Below are positions 7,797 to 16,922 of a stretch of 41,054 bases of DNA, one piece after another. Under the pieces are notes generated by a model. The model had not been told where the DNA came from. It saw only the letters and a list, made by a program, of their open reading frames with translations, and made no database searches. Source of the DNA: Alphaproteobacteria bacterium (GTDB taxonomy: Bacteria; Pseudomonadota; Alphaproteobacteria; Micropepsales; Micropepsaceae); NCBI GenBank assembly GCA_023259375.1, contig JAHFQC010000041.1, forward strand, positions 1 through 41,054. Reading direction: 5' to 3'. Position 1 is the first letter of the stretch; every line of letters begins with the position of its first letter. The translations under genes and the position numbers were made by a program.

Positions 7797-9035
7797 TTAC
7801 TTGGCCTTCGCGCCCACCACCCTGGCCGCCAGCGCTCCCATAACACGATATCCCGCCGCCGAAGGATGCAAACTGTCGCCGGTGTCGTAGGCCGGCAAAA
7901 GATAGCTGGGACGGGCCGGATCGCGTAGCGCGGCATCGAAATCGATCACGCCGTCGAACTCCTGCTGGGTGCGGATCCAGGTGTTCACTGCGGTGCGGTC
8001 GGCTTCATTGACCGCGTCGGGGTGATAATAAGCGCCGCCCATATAAGGCAGGATGGTGCCGATATAGGCCTTGAGACCGCGGCTGTGAGCGCGGGTCGCG
8101 ATCTGGCGGTAGCCGGCGATCAGGTTTTCCACCAGCGCCGTATGCTCCTCGGCGGCGACCGGATGATCGATCGTCAAGCGGCCGAGATCGTTGATGCCTT
8201 CGAACACGATCACCGCCTTGACGCCGGCCGGCGCCAGCACATCGCGCTCGATCCGCGAAATCGCATTGGGGCCGATGCACTGCACCAGGACGCAGTTGCC
8301 GCCCTGGCCGGCATTCAGCACCGCGGTGGCGGGAAGCTTATTCGCCGCCAGCTGCTCGGCCAGGATGTTGGTCCAGCGGTCGTTGCCGTTGGTGGTCGAG
8401 CCGCGCCCGTCGGTGATGGAATCGCCCAGCGCGACGACGGCACCGGCCTTCGGCGCCGCGGTCAGCACGTCGATGGCGGCGATCTGATACCAGTGATCGA
8501 CCGTCTTGGCGCCGGCCAGGCTGGCATCGGCGGTGTGATCGCCCGCCAGGATATAGGAGGTCTGGCGCGAGCCGGGATGGCCGGTTTCGACCACCGGGGC
8601 GGCGTCGTAGGCGATCGAGATGGCGACATCGGCGAACGCCGCCAGCGGCAGGCTCACCGGATCGGACAGCCAGGTCGCGCCGGCCGGAATGGTGACGTCC
8701 GGCTTGCCGGCGAAGGTCAAAGCGCGGTCGCTGGCCGGATCGATGGCGCCGGCGCCCAGCGATTTGGCGACATGAACGGCCTTCAGGTGCAGCGGCTGGG
8801 TGCCGAACGTGTTCGACAACAGCAGGCGATAGCCCGTGCCGCCGATCGACAGGCGCACGATCTGGCGCACCGTGGCGCCGGTCATGTCGGCGGGGGCGAG
8901 CATGTTGTTGGGCTCGACGATCTGTTGCGCCGTCGACCAGCTCGTCACCCATTGCGGCGCCGCAACTGCCGCCGCCGTCCACACCACGGCGGCAAAAGCC
9001 ACCCATTCTGCCCGACGCATTGCATTTCCCGTCAT
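7797..9035 (-). CDS. Secreted SGNH/GDSL-family hydrolase (esterase)
   Basis: Probable carbohydrate esterase or lipase-like hydrolase acting in the periplasm or outside the cell. The 412-residue frame has an N-terminal signal peptide (about 7-25, ending AVAA), a beta-rich N-terminal domain of about 170 residues, then the SGNH catalytic domain. Block I is ALGDSITDG with nucleophile S206. Block II lies around NAGQGGN (241-247). Block III is EGIND (279-283). Block V is DSLHP with D387 and H390. A second in-frame ATG (at 9020) starts directly before the signal peptide and is an alternative; the first has a better-spaced AGGG. It is the first gene of an operon with the polysaccharide deacetylase, with a LacI-like palindrome 15 bases upstream. 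Confidence 0.9.
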   Translation of the reverse strand: MTGNAMRRAEWVAFAAVVWTAAAVAAPQWVTSWSTAQQIVEPNNMLAPADMTGATVRQIVRLSIGGTGYRLLLSNTFGTQPLHLKAVHVAKSLGAGAIDPASDRALTFAGKPDVTIPAGATWLSDPVSLPLAAFADVAISIAYDAAPVVETGHPGSRQTSYILAGDHTADASLAGAKTVDHWYQIAAIDVLTAAPKAGAVVALGDSITDGRGSTTNGNDRWTNILAEQLAANKLPATAVLNAGQGGNCVLVQCIGPNAISRIERDVLAPAGVKAVIVFEGINDLGRLTIDHPVAAEEHTALVENLIAGYRQIATRAHSRGLKAYIGTILPYMGGAYYHPDAVNEADRTAVNTWIRTQQEFDGVIDFDAALRDPARPSYLLPAYDTGDSLHPSAAGYRVMGALAARVVGAKAK

Positions 9036-9049
9036 TTCAAACCCTATTT

Positions 9050-9065
9050 CTGGTACCGGTATCAG
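9050..9065. promoter_or_regulatory. LacI-like operator palindrome upstream of the esterase/deacetylase operon
   Basis: A 16-base near-perfect palindrome, CTGGTACCGGTATCAG, with seven of eight pairs matching and a central C|G step typical of LacI-family operators. It lies 15 bases before the SGNH hydrolase start codon (minus strand) and about 100 bases before cckA. Repressor control of the carbohydrate-hydrolase operon is the simpler reading. Confidence 0.5.
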
Positions 9066-9166
9066 TAGCGTTATATCCCGCTTCGACGGGCGCGAAAATG
9101 GCGTGATTTGTCCGCGCTTTCCCGGGGCAGAAAAAATTCATACTGTGCCGAGAGGTCCGAATCAGC

Positions 9167-11248
9167 ATGGCAAGCATCATCGACTCGTCCCTGGGCGTGC
9201 CGAGCGGCAAATGGCGCTGGGTCGCAGCCGCTTTTGTCGCCCTGGCCCTGACCGCCGCAATCCTGGCAATCGCCGTTCCCGCGCAAGCCCAATGGGCGGG
9301 CTTTGCCCTGCTCCTCGGTATCGCCGTCCTCGGACTGGTGCTGCTGTTCGGCATGGCCCAGCGCAAATGGCTGTCGCAAGGCGATATCCGCCGCATCGCC
9401 GAAGCCGCATCGCGCGCCAATGTCGCCTGGGCGGTGACCGCCCCCGACGGCGCCGTGCTCGACTGCAACGACGTCTACCGCCGCATGGCCGGGACCGAAG
9501 AAGGCGCCGCTCCGGCGCCGCCCGAACTGGCCTTGGCCGGCGAGCCCTCGGCGGCCGTGCTATACCGCCTGACCAAAGCGGCGGGCGAAGCCACGGTGCG
9601 GGAAGAGACTTTCCCGGTGGCGCCGGGCCTCGAAATCGTCGCCGCGGTGCGCCCGCTGTCGGATAACCAATCGGTATGGTGGTTCACCCCGCGCCTCGCC
9701 CCCACCTCGCAGCGCGCCAAAGCCGAAGAGGTCAAGCCGGTTGCCGCCTTTACCGGCGACGTCTTCCGCGATGCCCCGATGGGCGTCGCCTTCACCGATG
9801 GCGCCAGCAAGCTCAGCGAATCCAATGCCGCGTTCCGCCATTTCTTCGCGTCGGCCCAGGTTGGCCACCCGTTCGCCGATCTGATCGATCCCAACGACCG
9901 CGGCCGCGCCCTCGACCTGATCGCCAAGGCGGCCAAAGGCGAGACCAATCTCGGCGCCGTCGAAGTGCGGGCGGCCGGGCAAGGCGACCGCATGGCCGAG
10001 CTGTTCGCCCATCCCGCGCCCGGCGGCAAAGCCGTTCTCTATCTGCTCGACATCTCCGAGCAGAAAGCGCTCGAGATCAAATTCGCCCAAAGCCAGAAGA
10101 TGCAGGCGGTCGGCCAGCTCGCCGGCGGCGTGGCGCATGACTTCAACAACCTGCTCACGGTCATCATCGGCAATTCCGAATTCTTGTTGATGCGCCATCA
10201 GGCGGGTGATCCCTCGTTCAAGGAAATCAACGAAATCCACCAGAACGCGCTGCGTGCCGCCACCCTGGTGGGGCAGCTGCTGGCGTTCTCGCGCAAGCAG
10301 ACCATGCAGCCGAAGGTGCTGGCGGTCCGCGATGTGGTCGGCGAACTGGCGCTAATGCTGCGCCGCCTCTTGCGCGAAGGCGTCGAACTGAAGCTCGAAC
10401 ACGGCGCCGATATCTGGCCGGTCCATGCCGACGAAGCGCAGCTTTCCAACGCGATCATCAATCTGGTCGTCAACGCCCGCGATGCCATGCCCAACGGCGG
10501 CACCGTCACCATCCGCACTGCCAACGAGACGGCGAAAAATCCGGTCGCGCTCGGCACCGCCATCATGCCGCCGGGCGATTACGTCCGTATCGAAGTCGCC
10601 GATACCGGCACCGGCATTCCGCCCGAAATCGTCGGCAAGATCTTCGATCCCTTCTTCACCACCAAGCCGGTCGGCCAGGGCACCGGCCTCGGGCTGGCCA
10701 CCGTCTACGGCATCGTCAAGCAGACCGGCGGCTTCATCACGGTGGATTCCGAAGTCGGCCAGGGCACGACGTTCCGCATCTGGCTGCCGCGCCACGACAT
10801 CGATCAGAACGCCATCGCCGAGGAAAAGGAACGCACCGCGCCGCGCGACGTCACCGGCCAGGACACCATTCTGCTGGTCGAAGACGAAGAAGCGGTGAGG
10901 AGCTTCGCGGCCCGCGCGCTCCGCATGCGCGGCTACAATGTGATCGAAGCCTCGGGCGGCGAAGAAGCCCTCGAAGAAGTGCGCAGCGGCAAGGCGCCGA
11001 TCCATCTTCTCATCACCGACGTGGTGATGCCGAACATGGACGGCCCGACCCTGGTGCGCCAAGTCCGCCGCATCCGTCCCGACATGCAGATCATCTTCAT
11101 GTCCGGCTACGCCGAAGAAGCCTTCCGCCGCAACGACGAGAAAGCCGAAGACCTCCACTTCCTGCCCAAGCCGTTCGGCCTCAAGCAGTTGGCAGCGAAG
11201 GTCAAAGAGGTTTTGTCGGGCGCGCCGGTGCCGAAGCGGCAGGGGTAA
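9167..11248 (+). CDS. cckA: Hybrid histidine kinase CckA (cell-cycle kinase)
   Basis: Membrane-bound bifunctional kinase/phosphatase at the top of the alphaproteobacterial CckA-ChpT-CtrA phosphorelay, which governs cell-cycle progression, division and flagellar genes. The 693-residue product has nearly the same length as Caulobacter CckA. Two membrane helices are at about 18-40 and 43-62. PAS-like regions span about 78-165 and 195-295. The dimerisation/phosphoacceptor domain reads [15 protein letters not shown] with H324. The ATPase domain has N-box [18 protein letters not shown] and the [13 protein letters not shown] box. The C-terminal receiver (about 565-690) has acceptor D618 in ITDVVMP, plus SGYAEEAF and FLPKPF, which are typical of CckA. 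The ATG follows GAGAGG by ten bases. A DUF4236 gene starts 3 bases after the stop. Confidence 0.95.
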   Translation: MASIIDSSLGVPSGKWRWVAAAFVALALTAAILAIAVPAQAQWAGFALLLGIAVLGLVLLFGMAQRKWLSQGDIRRIAEAASRANVAWAVTAPDGAVLDCNDVYRRMAGTEEGAAPAPPELALAGEPSAAVLYRLTKAAGEATVREETFPVAPGLEIVAAVRPLSDNQSVWWFTPRLAPTSQRAKAEEVKPVAAFTGDVFRDAPMGVAFTDGASKLSESNAAFRHFFASAQVGHPFADLIDPNDRGRALDLIAKAAKGETNLGAVEVRAAGQGDRMAELFAHPAPGGKAVLYLLDISEQKALEIKFAQSQKMQAVGQLAGGVAHDFNNLLTVIIGNSEFLLMRHQAGDPSFKEINEIHQNALRAATLVGQLLAFSRKQTMQPKVLAVRDVVGELALMLRRLLREGVELKLEHGADIWPVHADEAQLSNAIINLVVNARDAMPNGGTVTIRTANETAKNPVALGTAIMPPGDYVRIEVADTGTGIPPEIVGKIFDPFFTTKPVGQGTGLGLATVYGIVKQTGGFITVDSEVGQGTTFRIWLPRHDIDQNAIAEEKERTAPRDVTGQDTILLVEDEEAVRSFAARALRMRGYNVIEASGGEEALEEVRSGKAPIHLLITDVVMPNMDGPTLVRQVRRIRPDMQIIFMSGYAEEAFRRNDEKAEDLHFLPKPFGLKQLAAKVKEVLSGAPVPKRQG

Positions 11249-11251
11249 GCG

Positions 11252-11815
11252 ATGGGTTTCAGGTTTCGTCGGACGGTGAAGCTGTTGCCGGGCGTGCGGT
11301 TGAATTTGAGCCGCAGCGGCGTGTCGACCACGGTCGGCGTGCGCGGCGCTTCGGTCACCGTCGGCAAGAAGGGTACCTACGCCAATGTCGGCCTGCCGGG
11401 CAGCGGCGTGTCCTATCGCACAAGGATCGACGGCGAAGGCCATGAACAACAGGCGCCGGAAGCCGGACGCAAGCGTTCGTCGCTGCTGCCGATGCTGGTG
11501 GTGGCGCTGGCGCTCGGCGGCGGCGCACTGGCGTTTTTCGGTTTGAAGACCCCGCGGGCCCCGGCACCCGTCACTGCAACACCCGTCGCAGCGGCACCGG
11601 CGGTCGCGCCCGTCGCACAAGCACCAGCCGCGGAAACGGTGACCATCGCCAAACGCAGCACGGCATTGAAGGCGGAGCCGTCGCGCAAATCCGAAAAGAT
11701 CGGTACCGCCCATCAGGGCGACAGCTTTACGGTCTTTTCGCGCCAAGGCGTCTGGCTGCAGGTCGGCCACGGCCAGCCGGAAGGCTGGATCGCCGCCAGC
11801 GCAACCCGCTCCTGA
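11252..11815 (+). CDS. DUF4236 / SH3-like membrane protein
   Basis: Function unknown. The 187-residue product begins with a DUF4236 domain (residues 1 to about 55: GFRFRRTVKL, LNLSRSGVSTTVGVRG, then a Gly-rich strand pattern). It then has a polar linker, one membrane helix (about 77-95), an Ala/Pro/Val-rich spacer (about 100-128), and a C-terminal bacterial SH3-like domain (about 129-185, ending GWIAAS). The N-in orientation would put the SH3-like part in the periplasm, where such domains often bind peptidoglycan; that is inference. It begins 3 bases after the cckA stop, with a GGGGTAAG ribosome-binding site overlapping the end of cckA, so it is probably co-transcribed and coupled with cckA. 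Confidence 0.8.
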   Translation: MGFRFRRTVKLLPGVRLNLSRSGVSTTVGVRGASVTVGKKGTYANVGLPGSGVSYRTRIDGEGHEQQAPEAGRKRSSLLPMLVVALALGGGALAFFGLKTPRAPAPVTATPVAAAPAVAPVAQAPAAETVTIAKRSTALKAEPSRKSEKIGTAHQGDSFTVFSRQGVWLQVGHGQPEGWIAASATRS

Positions 11816-11952
11816 GCCCAAAAACCGTGAGCGGGCGTCACTTCCCGCGGTAACGTTCGGCCCCGCGCAACCGCCGCTAGCAGTTTCCGTGGCGGAAATT
11901 TGTCTTCCAACCAGCTGAATTTTAACGGCCTTTTCCAGCCTCGCAAAAGGGT

Positions 11953-11966
11953 TGGTAGCGCTACTT
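11953..11966. promoter_or_regulatory. LacI-like operator upstream of TonB receptor
   Basis: A perfect 10-base palindrome GTAGCGCTAC (11955-11964) within TGGTAGCGCTACTT. The core and central C|G step resemble operators of LacI-family sugar regulators that control TonB-dependent receptors in Caulobacter and Xanthomonas relatives. It lies 74 bases before the receptor start codon. No regulator gene is nearby. Confidence 0.4.
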
Positions 11967-12039
11967 GTCAAACGCCTCGGCTTCTGCTGTTAACGTGAGA
12001 ATGCGACACACTCTCAACAGGAACTTTTAGAGGGGTATA

Positions 12040-14124
12040 ATGAGAACGCGTCACAATCTCACGCTTACACAAAGGGCGGTCTGGGCCGCTTCCGTATCGA
12101 TCCTGGCTCTCGGATTTTCGCCCGCTCGGGCGACGGCTGCGGACGTCGGGGAAACCGTCACTGTTACCGGCCAATCGCTGGAACTCGATGTCCGCGGGCA
12201 GACCCCGCTTTTGGAGACGCCGCAGAACATCCAGATCCTGTCGGCCGATCTTTTGGCGGCGCAGAACGTCACCCGGCTCGACGAAGCCTTGCGCAACGTC
12301 GCCGGTGTTGCGGGCGGCGGCTACTATTCCACCTACGACTATTTCCGCATCCGCGGTTTCGATGCCTCGGGCTACATTTATCTCGACGGCATGCGGCTCG
12401 ACTCCTATGTCGACGTCAATGCTGAGCTTTCCGGGCTGCAAGAGATCCAGGTGGTGAAAGGTCCGGCGTCGGCGCTGTACGGCCAAGGGGCGCTCGGCGG
12501 CCTCGTCAATTTCGTCTCCAAGCGGCCGACCGACGAGGCCTTCCTGGCGCTCAGCGGCGCCTACGGCTCTTACGCGTCGTACGAATTCACCCTCGACGGC
12601 AACCGGCCATTCGCGTCCGATCTCGCCGCCCGGCTGGTGGCGACCTATCGCCATGACGGCAGTTTCGTCGATCATGCGAGCGGCAACGACCGGGTTTATA
12701 TCGCGCCGTCCTTCACCTGGACTATCGACGCCGACACCGCGCTGACCTTGCTCACCTCCTATCAGCACGACGACATGAACATGGCGATGCCGCTGACCGC
12801 ACTCGGCACCATCACGCCGTCGGCCTACGGCACCTATTCGCTCAAGACCTATACCGGCAATCTCGGCAACGACAACCAGTCCAAGGTCAACCGCACCCAG
12901 CTTGGCTATCAGTTCAGCCATCGCTTCAACGAAGTGTTCAGCCTCAATCACCGCCTGCGCACCACCTTCAACGACCAGCGCTGGAACAACATTCTCTACA
13001 CCTCGTCGGTGGCCGATACCGGTTCGACGCTGATGCTGAAGCAGTATCCCTACGATTACGACAGCTACGGCACCATGATCACAACCGATACGTCGCTGGC
13101 GGCGGATTTCAGCACGGGGCCGCTCAGCCATCACGTGCTGGCGGGTTCGGATTATTCCATCACCCACGGCCATTCGCATTCGCAACAGATCGATTACAGC
13201 GATCCCAACGCCTACATGACGATCGATCTGTTCCACCCCACGTATCACCGGCCGATGCCGGCCTATTCGCTGTTCACCGCGACCGACGACAGCCTGCACG
13301 ATCTCGGCGTTTATCTGCAGGATCACGTCAGCTACGGCGGCTTCACGCTCACCGGCTCGCTGCGCTGGGACGATGCACAATCGGGCAGCGGCGCGGCGCG
13401 CGTCACCGATGTCGCCTTCACGCCGCGCCTTGGGCTGACCTACGAGGTGGCGCCGAAAACGGTGGTATTCGCCAGCTACAGCGAATCCTTCCTGCCGCAG
13501 AGCGGCACCACCGTTACCGGCGACGCGCTCAAGCCGGAAACCGGCCGCCAATGGGAAACCGGCGTCAAAGCGAGCCTGATGGACGGCAAGATCGATCTCA
13601 CCGCTTCGCTCTATTACCTGACGCGCAACAACGTCTCGACCTCGGACATCGCCCATCCGTTCTTCTACACGCAAGCGGGCAAGCAGCGCAGCCGCGGCTT
13701 CGAATTCGACAGCCGCTTCCAGATCGATGCCAACTGGCAGGCGATCTTCACCTATGCCTATACCGATGCGGCGGTGATCGCGGACACCGACCCCGCGATG
13801 ATCGGCGACCAGCTGCGCAACGCCCCCAAGCACAGTGTCGGCGCCTGGACCCGCTATGCCTTCGATGGCGCGCTTGAAGGATTGTCGCTGGCGGGCGGGG
13901 TCTATCATTATTCCGGCATGGCGGGCGATCTGCCCAACACCTTCCGCCTGCCCGCCTACACCCTCGTCAACGCCGACATCGCCTATGCCTATGGCGACGC
14001 CCAATTGCAGCTCTCGTTCAAGAATCTTTTCAACGAACGCTATTTCTCCGGCTCATACAACGACACCTACGTCCAGCCCGGCTTCCCGCGCACGATCGAA
14101 GCCAAGCTGAGCTACCGGCTGTGA
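12040..14124 (+). CDS. TonB-dependent outer-membrane receptor, siderophore type
   Basis: Outer-membrane beta-barrel receptor that takes up a scarce ligand using TonB energy. The 694-residue product has a signal peptide (to about 36), a TonB box (ETVTVTG, about 39-45), and a plug domain with TPQNIQILSADLL-type start, FRIRGFDASGYIYLDG and QVVKGPASALYGQGALGGLVNF, the block characteristic of siderophore receptors. The remainder is a 22-strand-type barrel with alternating aromatic residues, ending in a C-terminal aromatic/Leu strand (AKLSYRL). The stop overlaps the next start (TGATG), coupling it to a PepSY membrane protein, a pairing usually seen in ferric-siderophore uptake. A strong GAGGGG precedes the ATG. 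A LacI-like palindrome upstream is unexpected for an iron gene, and I see no Fur box. Confidence 0.92.
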   Translation: MRTRHNLTLTQRAVWAASVSILALGFSPARATAADVGETVTVTGQSLELDVRGQTPLLETPQNIQILSADLLAAQNVTRLDEALRNVAGVAGGGYYSTYDYFRIRGFDASGYIYLDGMRLDSYVDVNAELSGLQEIQVVKGPASALYGQGALGGLVNFVSKRPTDEAFLALSGAYGSYASYEFTLDGNRPFASDLAARLVATYRHDGSFVDHASGNDRVYIAPSFTWTIDADTALTLLTSYQHDDMNMAMPLTALGTITPSAYGTYSLKTYTGNLGNDNQSKVNRTQLGYQFSHRFNEVFSLNHRLRTTFNDQRWNNILYTSSVADTGSTLMLKQYPYDYDSYGTMITTDTSLAADFSTGPLSHHVLAGSDYSITHGHSHSQQIDYSDPNAYMTIDLFHPTYHRPMPAYSLFTATDDSLHDLGVYLQDHVSYGGFTLTGSLRWDDAQSGSGAARVTDVAFTPRLGLTYEVAPKTVVFASYSESFLPQSGTTVTGDALKPETGRQWETGVKASLMDGKIDLTASLYYLTRNNVSTSDIAHPFFYTQAGKQRSRGFEFDSRFQIDANWQAIFTYAYTDAAVIADTDPAMIGDQLRNAPKHSVGAWTRYAFDGALEGLSLAGGVYHYSGMAGDLPNTFRLPAYTLVNADIAYAYGDAQLQLSFKNLFNERYFSGSYNDTYVQPGFPRTIEAKLSYRL

Positions 14125-15269
14125 TGCGCGCGGTTTTCGCTCGCCTGCATTGCTGGGTGGGGCTGACGACGGCGGGATTTCTCGCCATCGCCGGTCTCAC
14201 CGGCAGCCTGATCGTGTTCTATCAGGAACTGGATCGCGCGCTGAACCCGGACTTGTTCAATGCACCGGTGACGGCGCAACGCGTGTCGCCTTCAACCTTG
14301 GCGGCGCGGGTGGAAGCGCAACTGCCCGGCACCCATGTCACGATGCTGTCGATCCCGGCAGCCGGACGGGCGAGCGAAGTCTGGGTCAGCGGCAAGGCGC
14401 TGGCCTATGATCAGGTGTTCGCCGATCCCGCCACCGGCAACGTACTTGGCAAACGCAAATGGGGCGAAGCGGGCTTGTCGCGCCCGAACCTCATGCCGAT
14501 GATTTATCTCTTCCACTATTCGCTCAAGCTGCCCGGTGTCTGGGGCGTGTTGCTGATGGGCGTCATCGCCTGCTTGTGGAGCATCGATTGCTTTGTCGCC
14601 TTCGTGCTGACCTTGCCGCGGGGAGCGCCGTTCTGGAGCAAATGGCAGACGTCGTGGCGGATCAAACGCGGCGCCAGCGCGTACCGGCTGCAATTCGATC
14701 TGCATCGCGCCGGCGGGCTGTGGCTATGGGCGGTGCTGTTCATCCTGGCGACCAGCAGCGTGGCGCTCAATCTTCCCGAACAAGTATTCCGTCCGCTGCT
14801 CAAAACCTTCACGCCCCTGTCACCCACGTATGGAGACTTGCACCCACCCGCCGTTGCACGCGCGCCGCGCCTTTCGTTCGATGATGCGCTGCGCCTCGCT
14901 GGCGAGATGGACCGGCCGCAATGGGTGTTTCGCGAGCCCGGCGCTGTCGGCGTCAGTTATGGCGCGCGCGGCGACAAAGGCCTCGACGGCTTTGGTCTTT
15001 CGACCATCGTGTTCGATGACCAGACCGGTGCGCGCCTGCTGCACCAACAGGCTGGCCGAGGACGGCTCGCCGACATCTATGCCGGCATGCAGTACCAGCT
15101 TCATTCGGGCCGCATTCTCGGCTGGCCGGGACGCATTCTCATCTGCCTTGCCGGACTTGCCGTGGCGACGCTGTCGGTGACCGGAATCGTGATCTGGCTG
15201 AGGAAGCGCAACGCGCGGATCGTGACGCGACGGCGCCATGTCGCGACGTCTTACGCGGCGTCACGATAA
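14124..15269 (+). CDS. PepSY-associated transmembrane protein (siderophore-reductase-like)
   Basis: Inner-membrane protein of the PepSY_TM family, often coupled to TonB receptors and in some cases involved in reducing ferric siderophores in the periplasm. From the ATG at 14124 the product is 381 residues. It has a first helix (about 12-34, GLTTAGFLAIAGLTGSLIVFY), a periplasmic PepSY-like region, paired helices around 140-175, another at about 205-225, and a final helix around 330-358 ending before a basic tail. His residues at membrane edges (for example in LFHYSLKLPG and in FDLHRAGGLWLW) fit the heme/metal-binding pattern of this family. A GTG one codon earlier is an alternative start. The 1-base overlap with the receptor shows an operon. 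Confidence 0.88.
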   Translation: MRAVFARLHCWVGLTTAGFLAIAGLTGSLIVFYQELDRALNPDLFNAPVTAQRVSPSTLAARVEAQLPGTHVTMLSIPAAGRASEVWVSGKALAYDQVFADPATGNVLGKRKWGEAGLSRPNLMPMIYLFHYSLKLPGVWGVLLMGVIACLWSIDCFVAFVLTLPRGAPFWSKWQTSWRIKRGASAYRLQFDLHRAGGLWLWAVLFILATSSVALNLPEQVFRPLLKTFTPLSPTYGDLHPPAVARAPRLSFDDALRLAGEMDRPQWVFREPGAVGVSYGARGDKGLDGFGLSTIVFDDQTGARLLHQQAGRGRLADIYAGMQYQLHSGRILGWPGRILICLAGLAVATLSVTGIVIWLRKRNARIVTRRRHVATSYAASR

Positions 15270-15353
15270 ACATGCATTCTTGCTGCCGATTATTCTTCCC
15301 GTAGCGAGGGTGTCATGCGTTAATCGCCGCTCCCCCCATTCAAGGAGCCGGAA

Positions 15354-16202
15354 ATGCCTTTCGCCACAGCCAAAGACGGCACGAAGATCTTTTACAAGGA
15401 CGGCGGATCGGGTCAGCCGATCGTATTTTCTCACGGCTGGCCACTCAATGCCGATGCCTGGGACGCGCAGTTCCTGCACTTCGGCCGCCGCGGCTATCGC
15501 GTCATCGCTCACGACCGCCGCGGCCACGGCCGCTCCGAGCGGACCTGGGATCACAACGACATGGACACCTATGCCGACGATCTGGCGGCGGTGATGGAAG
15601 CGGCGAACGTCAAGGATGCGATCCTGATCGGGCATTCGACCGGCGGCGGCGAGATCGCCCACTACGCCGGCCGTCACGGCACCAGCCGCATCGCCAAGAT
15701 GGTGTTCGTCGGCGCCGTGCCGCCCTTGATGCTGAAGACGGCTTCCAATCCTGAAGGCACGCCGAAAGAAGTGTTCGACAGCATCCGCCAGGGCGTCTCG
15801 ACCAATCCGGCGCAGTTCTACCGCGACCTGTCGCTGCCGTTCTATGGCTTCAACCGCGACGGCGCCGCCGTATCGGAAGGTCTGCGCGACGCGTTCTGGT
15901 CGCAAAGCATGATGTGCGCGATCAAGGCCGCTTACGACTGCATCCACGAATTCTCGGAAGTCGACTACACCGAGGATCTGAAGAAGATCGACAAGCCGGC
16001 CCTCTTCATTCACGGCGACGACGATCAGATCGTGCCGATCGCGGCGGCGGCGGAGAAGGCCTACAAGCTGGTCAAGGGATCGGAGCTGAAGGTCTATCCC
16101 GGTGCGCCGCACGGCCTCGCGCAGACCATGCCGGAGCGGTTCAACAACGACGTCGCCACCTTCATCGAAGGTGCGATCAGGATGTCGGCTGCTGGGGCTT
16201 GA
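15354..16202 (+). CDS. Alpha/beta hydrolase, non-heme haloperoxidase/arylesterase type
   Basis: Cytoplasmic serine hydrolase of the chloroperoxidase/arylesterase branch. The 282-residue product matches that branch in length. The oxyanion motif SHGWP is at about 26-30. The nucleophile elbow GHSTGG has S95. The acid is in HGDDDQIVP (D224 most likely), and the base is H253 in PHGL. The physiological substrate cannot be deduced; members are usually esterases and the perhydrolase reaction is a side activity. A textbook AAGGAG site precedes the ATG. It is 84 bases after the PepSY gene and may have its own promoter. Its last 26 bases overlap the 3' end of the gene on the opposite strand. Confidence 0.92.
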   Translation: MPFATAKDGTKIFYKDGGSGQPIVFSHGWPLNADAWDAQFLHFGRRGYRVIAHDRRGHGRSERTWDHNDMDTYADDLAAVMEAANVKDAILIGHSTGGGEIAHYAGRHGTSRIAKMVFVGAVPPLMLKTASNPEGTPKEVFDSIRQGVSTNPAQFYRDLSLPFYGFNRDGAAVSEGLRDAFWSQSMMCAIKAAYDCIHEFSEVDYTEDLKKIDKPALFIHGDDDQIVPIAAAAEKAYKLVKGSELKVYPGAPHGLAQTMPERFNNDVATFIEGAIRMSAAGA

Positions 16203-16545
16203 AGGCGGGCGAAATCACGACCGTGACGAAGAACGCGGCGGCAAACACCGCGACGAACAGCATCGCGTTCTTCTGCAGGTAATATCCCGGGCTCTGGATC
16301 AGGCTGTAGACCAGCATGCCCGAGGCAAAGACGTTGAGTTGCGTCGCCCAGCGCGCGCCGAACCAGAGACCGATACCGCTGGCGATGAGAAGGCCGGCCG
16401 TGGTGAATTCCGCCGTCAAATGCATGGCGATTTCCCACGGCTTGGTCGTCATCTCAGGGATCGCGCCGGTGGCCCAGAACCAGCCCCACAGCGCCAGCAT
16501 CACAACGCCCACAGTCACCGAATAGACAGCGACGATCGTCTTCAT
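16177..16545 (-). CDS. Small four-helix membrane protein of unknown function
   Basis: I do not recognise a family with confidence. From the ATG at 16545 the product is 122 residues and almost entirely hydrophobic. Four membrane helices lie at about 3-24, 42-62, 66-86 and 94-114. A short polar loop with Trp and Met ([12 protein letters not shown]) follows helix 1, and the C-terminus is polar (FKPQQPTS). The layout resembles DoxX-like or other small membrane proteins. GGGAA precedes this ATG by about 8 bases, so I prefer it over upstream in-frame starts. It overlaps the alpha/beta hydrolase tail by 26 bases on the opposite strand. Confidence 0.78.
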   Translation of the reverse strand: MKTIVAVYSVTVGVVMLALWGWFWATGAIPEMTTKPWEIAMHLTAEFTTAGLLIASGIGLWFGARWATQLNVFASGMLVYSLIQSPGYYLQKNAMLFVAVFAAAFFVTVVISPAFKPQQPTS

Positions 16546-16922
16546 TCGCATTTCCCGCATCAATGGAGCGCCGGCCGGGCGTTGCGTCCCCGTTGCGGCA
16601 ACTTGGAAATGCAGTCCGCTTGTGGCGCAACCAAGGCTGCAATGCGTACGAATTGCGCGTTCATTTGGGTATCATTGCAAACATTGCAATTTACCCGTGC
16701 GCTTGTCTGAAAACGGCACAGTTACCCGCGTGTAGCCCCGATACTGACCAAGGTCGCCATCGCCAAGAGCCGTTCACCATGAACAAAAGCGCGCACAGAA
16801 TGCGGCGCGGATCGGGCCGCGGCGGTTTGGACGGACGGCTCGGACACCGGTGCTGCCGGTTCTGGCTTCGATGATAGAAGTCGCGAACCCGGACAAGGCT
16901 CCTCGTAGCCGGGCTCCGCGCT
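16546..16922. other. Intergenic region, no gene seen
   Basis: About 377 bases separate the membrane protein start from the first hemerythrin stop. A 103-codon plus-strand frame covers much of it, but its composition is irregular and I recognise no motif. Near the hemerythrin end, CCCGG and CCGGG flank a 15-base loop (about 16890-16915), a possible weak minus-strand terminator. A promoter for the leftward membrane-protein gene should lie at the low end. Confidence 0.5.

Noticed and set aside
8022-9068. 348-codon plus-strand open frame
   Set aside because: It is antisense to the SGNH hydrolase, whose catalytic blocks and signal peptide are clear.
10352-11971. 539-codon minus-strand open frame
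   Set aside because: It is antisense to the kinase/receiver half of cckA and to the DUF4236 gene, both well supported. Its composition is shadow-like.
11968-14004. 678-codon minus-strand open frame
   Set aside because: It is antisense to the TonB receptor (12040-14124), whose plug and barrel motifs are clear. The antisense product is rich in Arg, Gly, Val and His, as expected for shadow frames in GC-rich DNA, and has no recognisable domain.
16563-16874. 103-codon plus-strand frame in an intergenic region
   Set aside because: The composition is mixed, no family is recognised, and there is no upstream ribosome-binding site.
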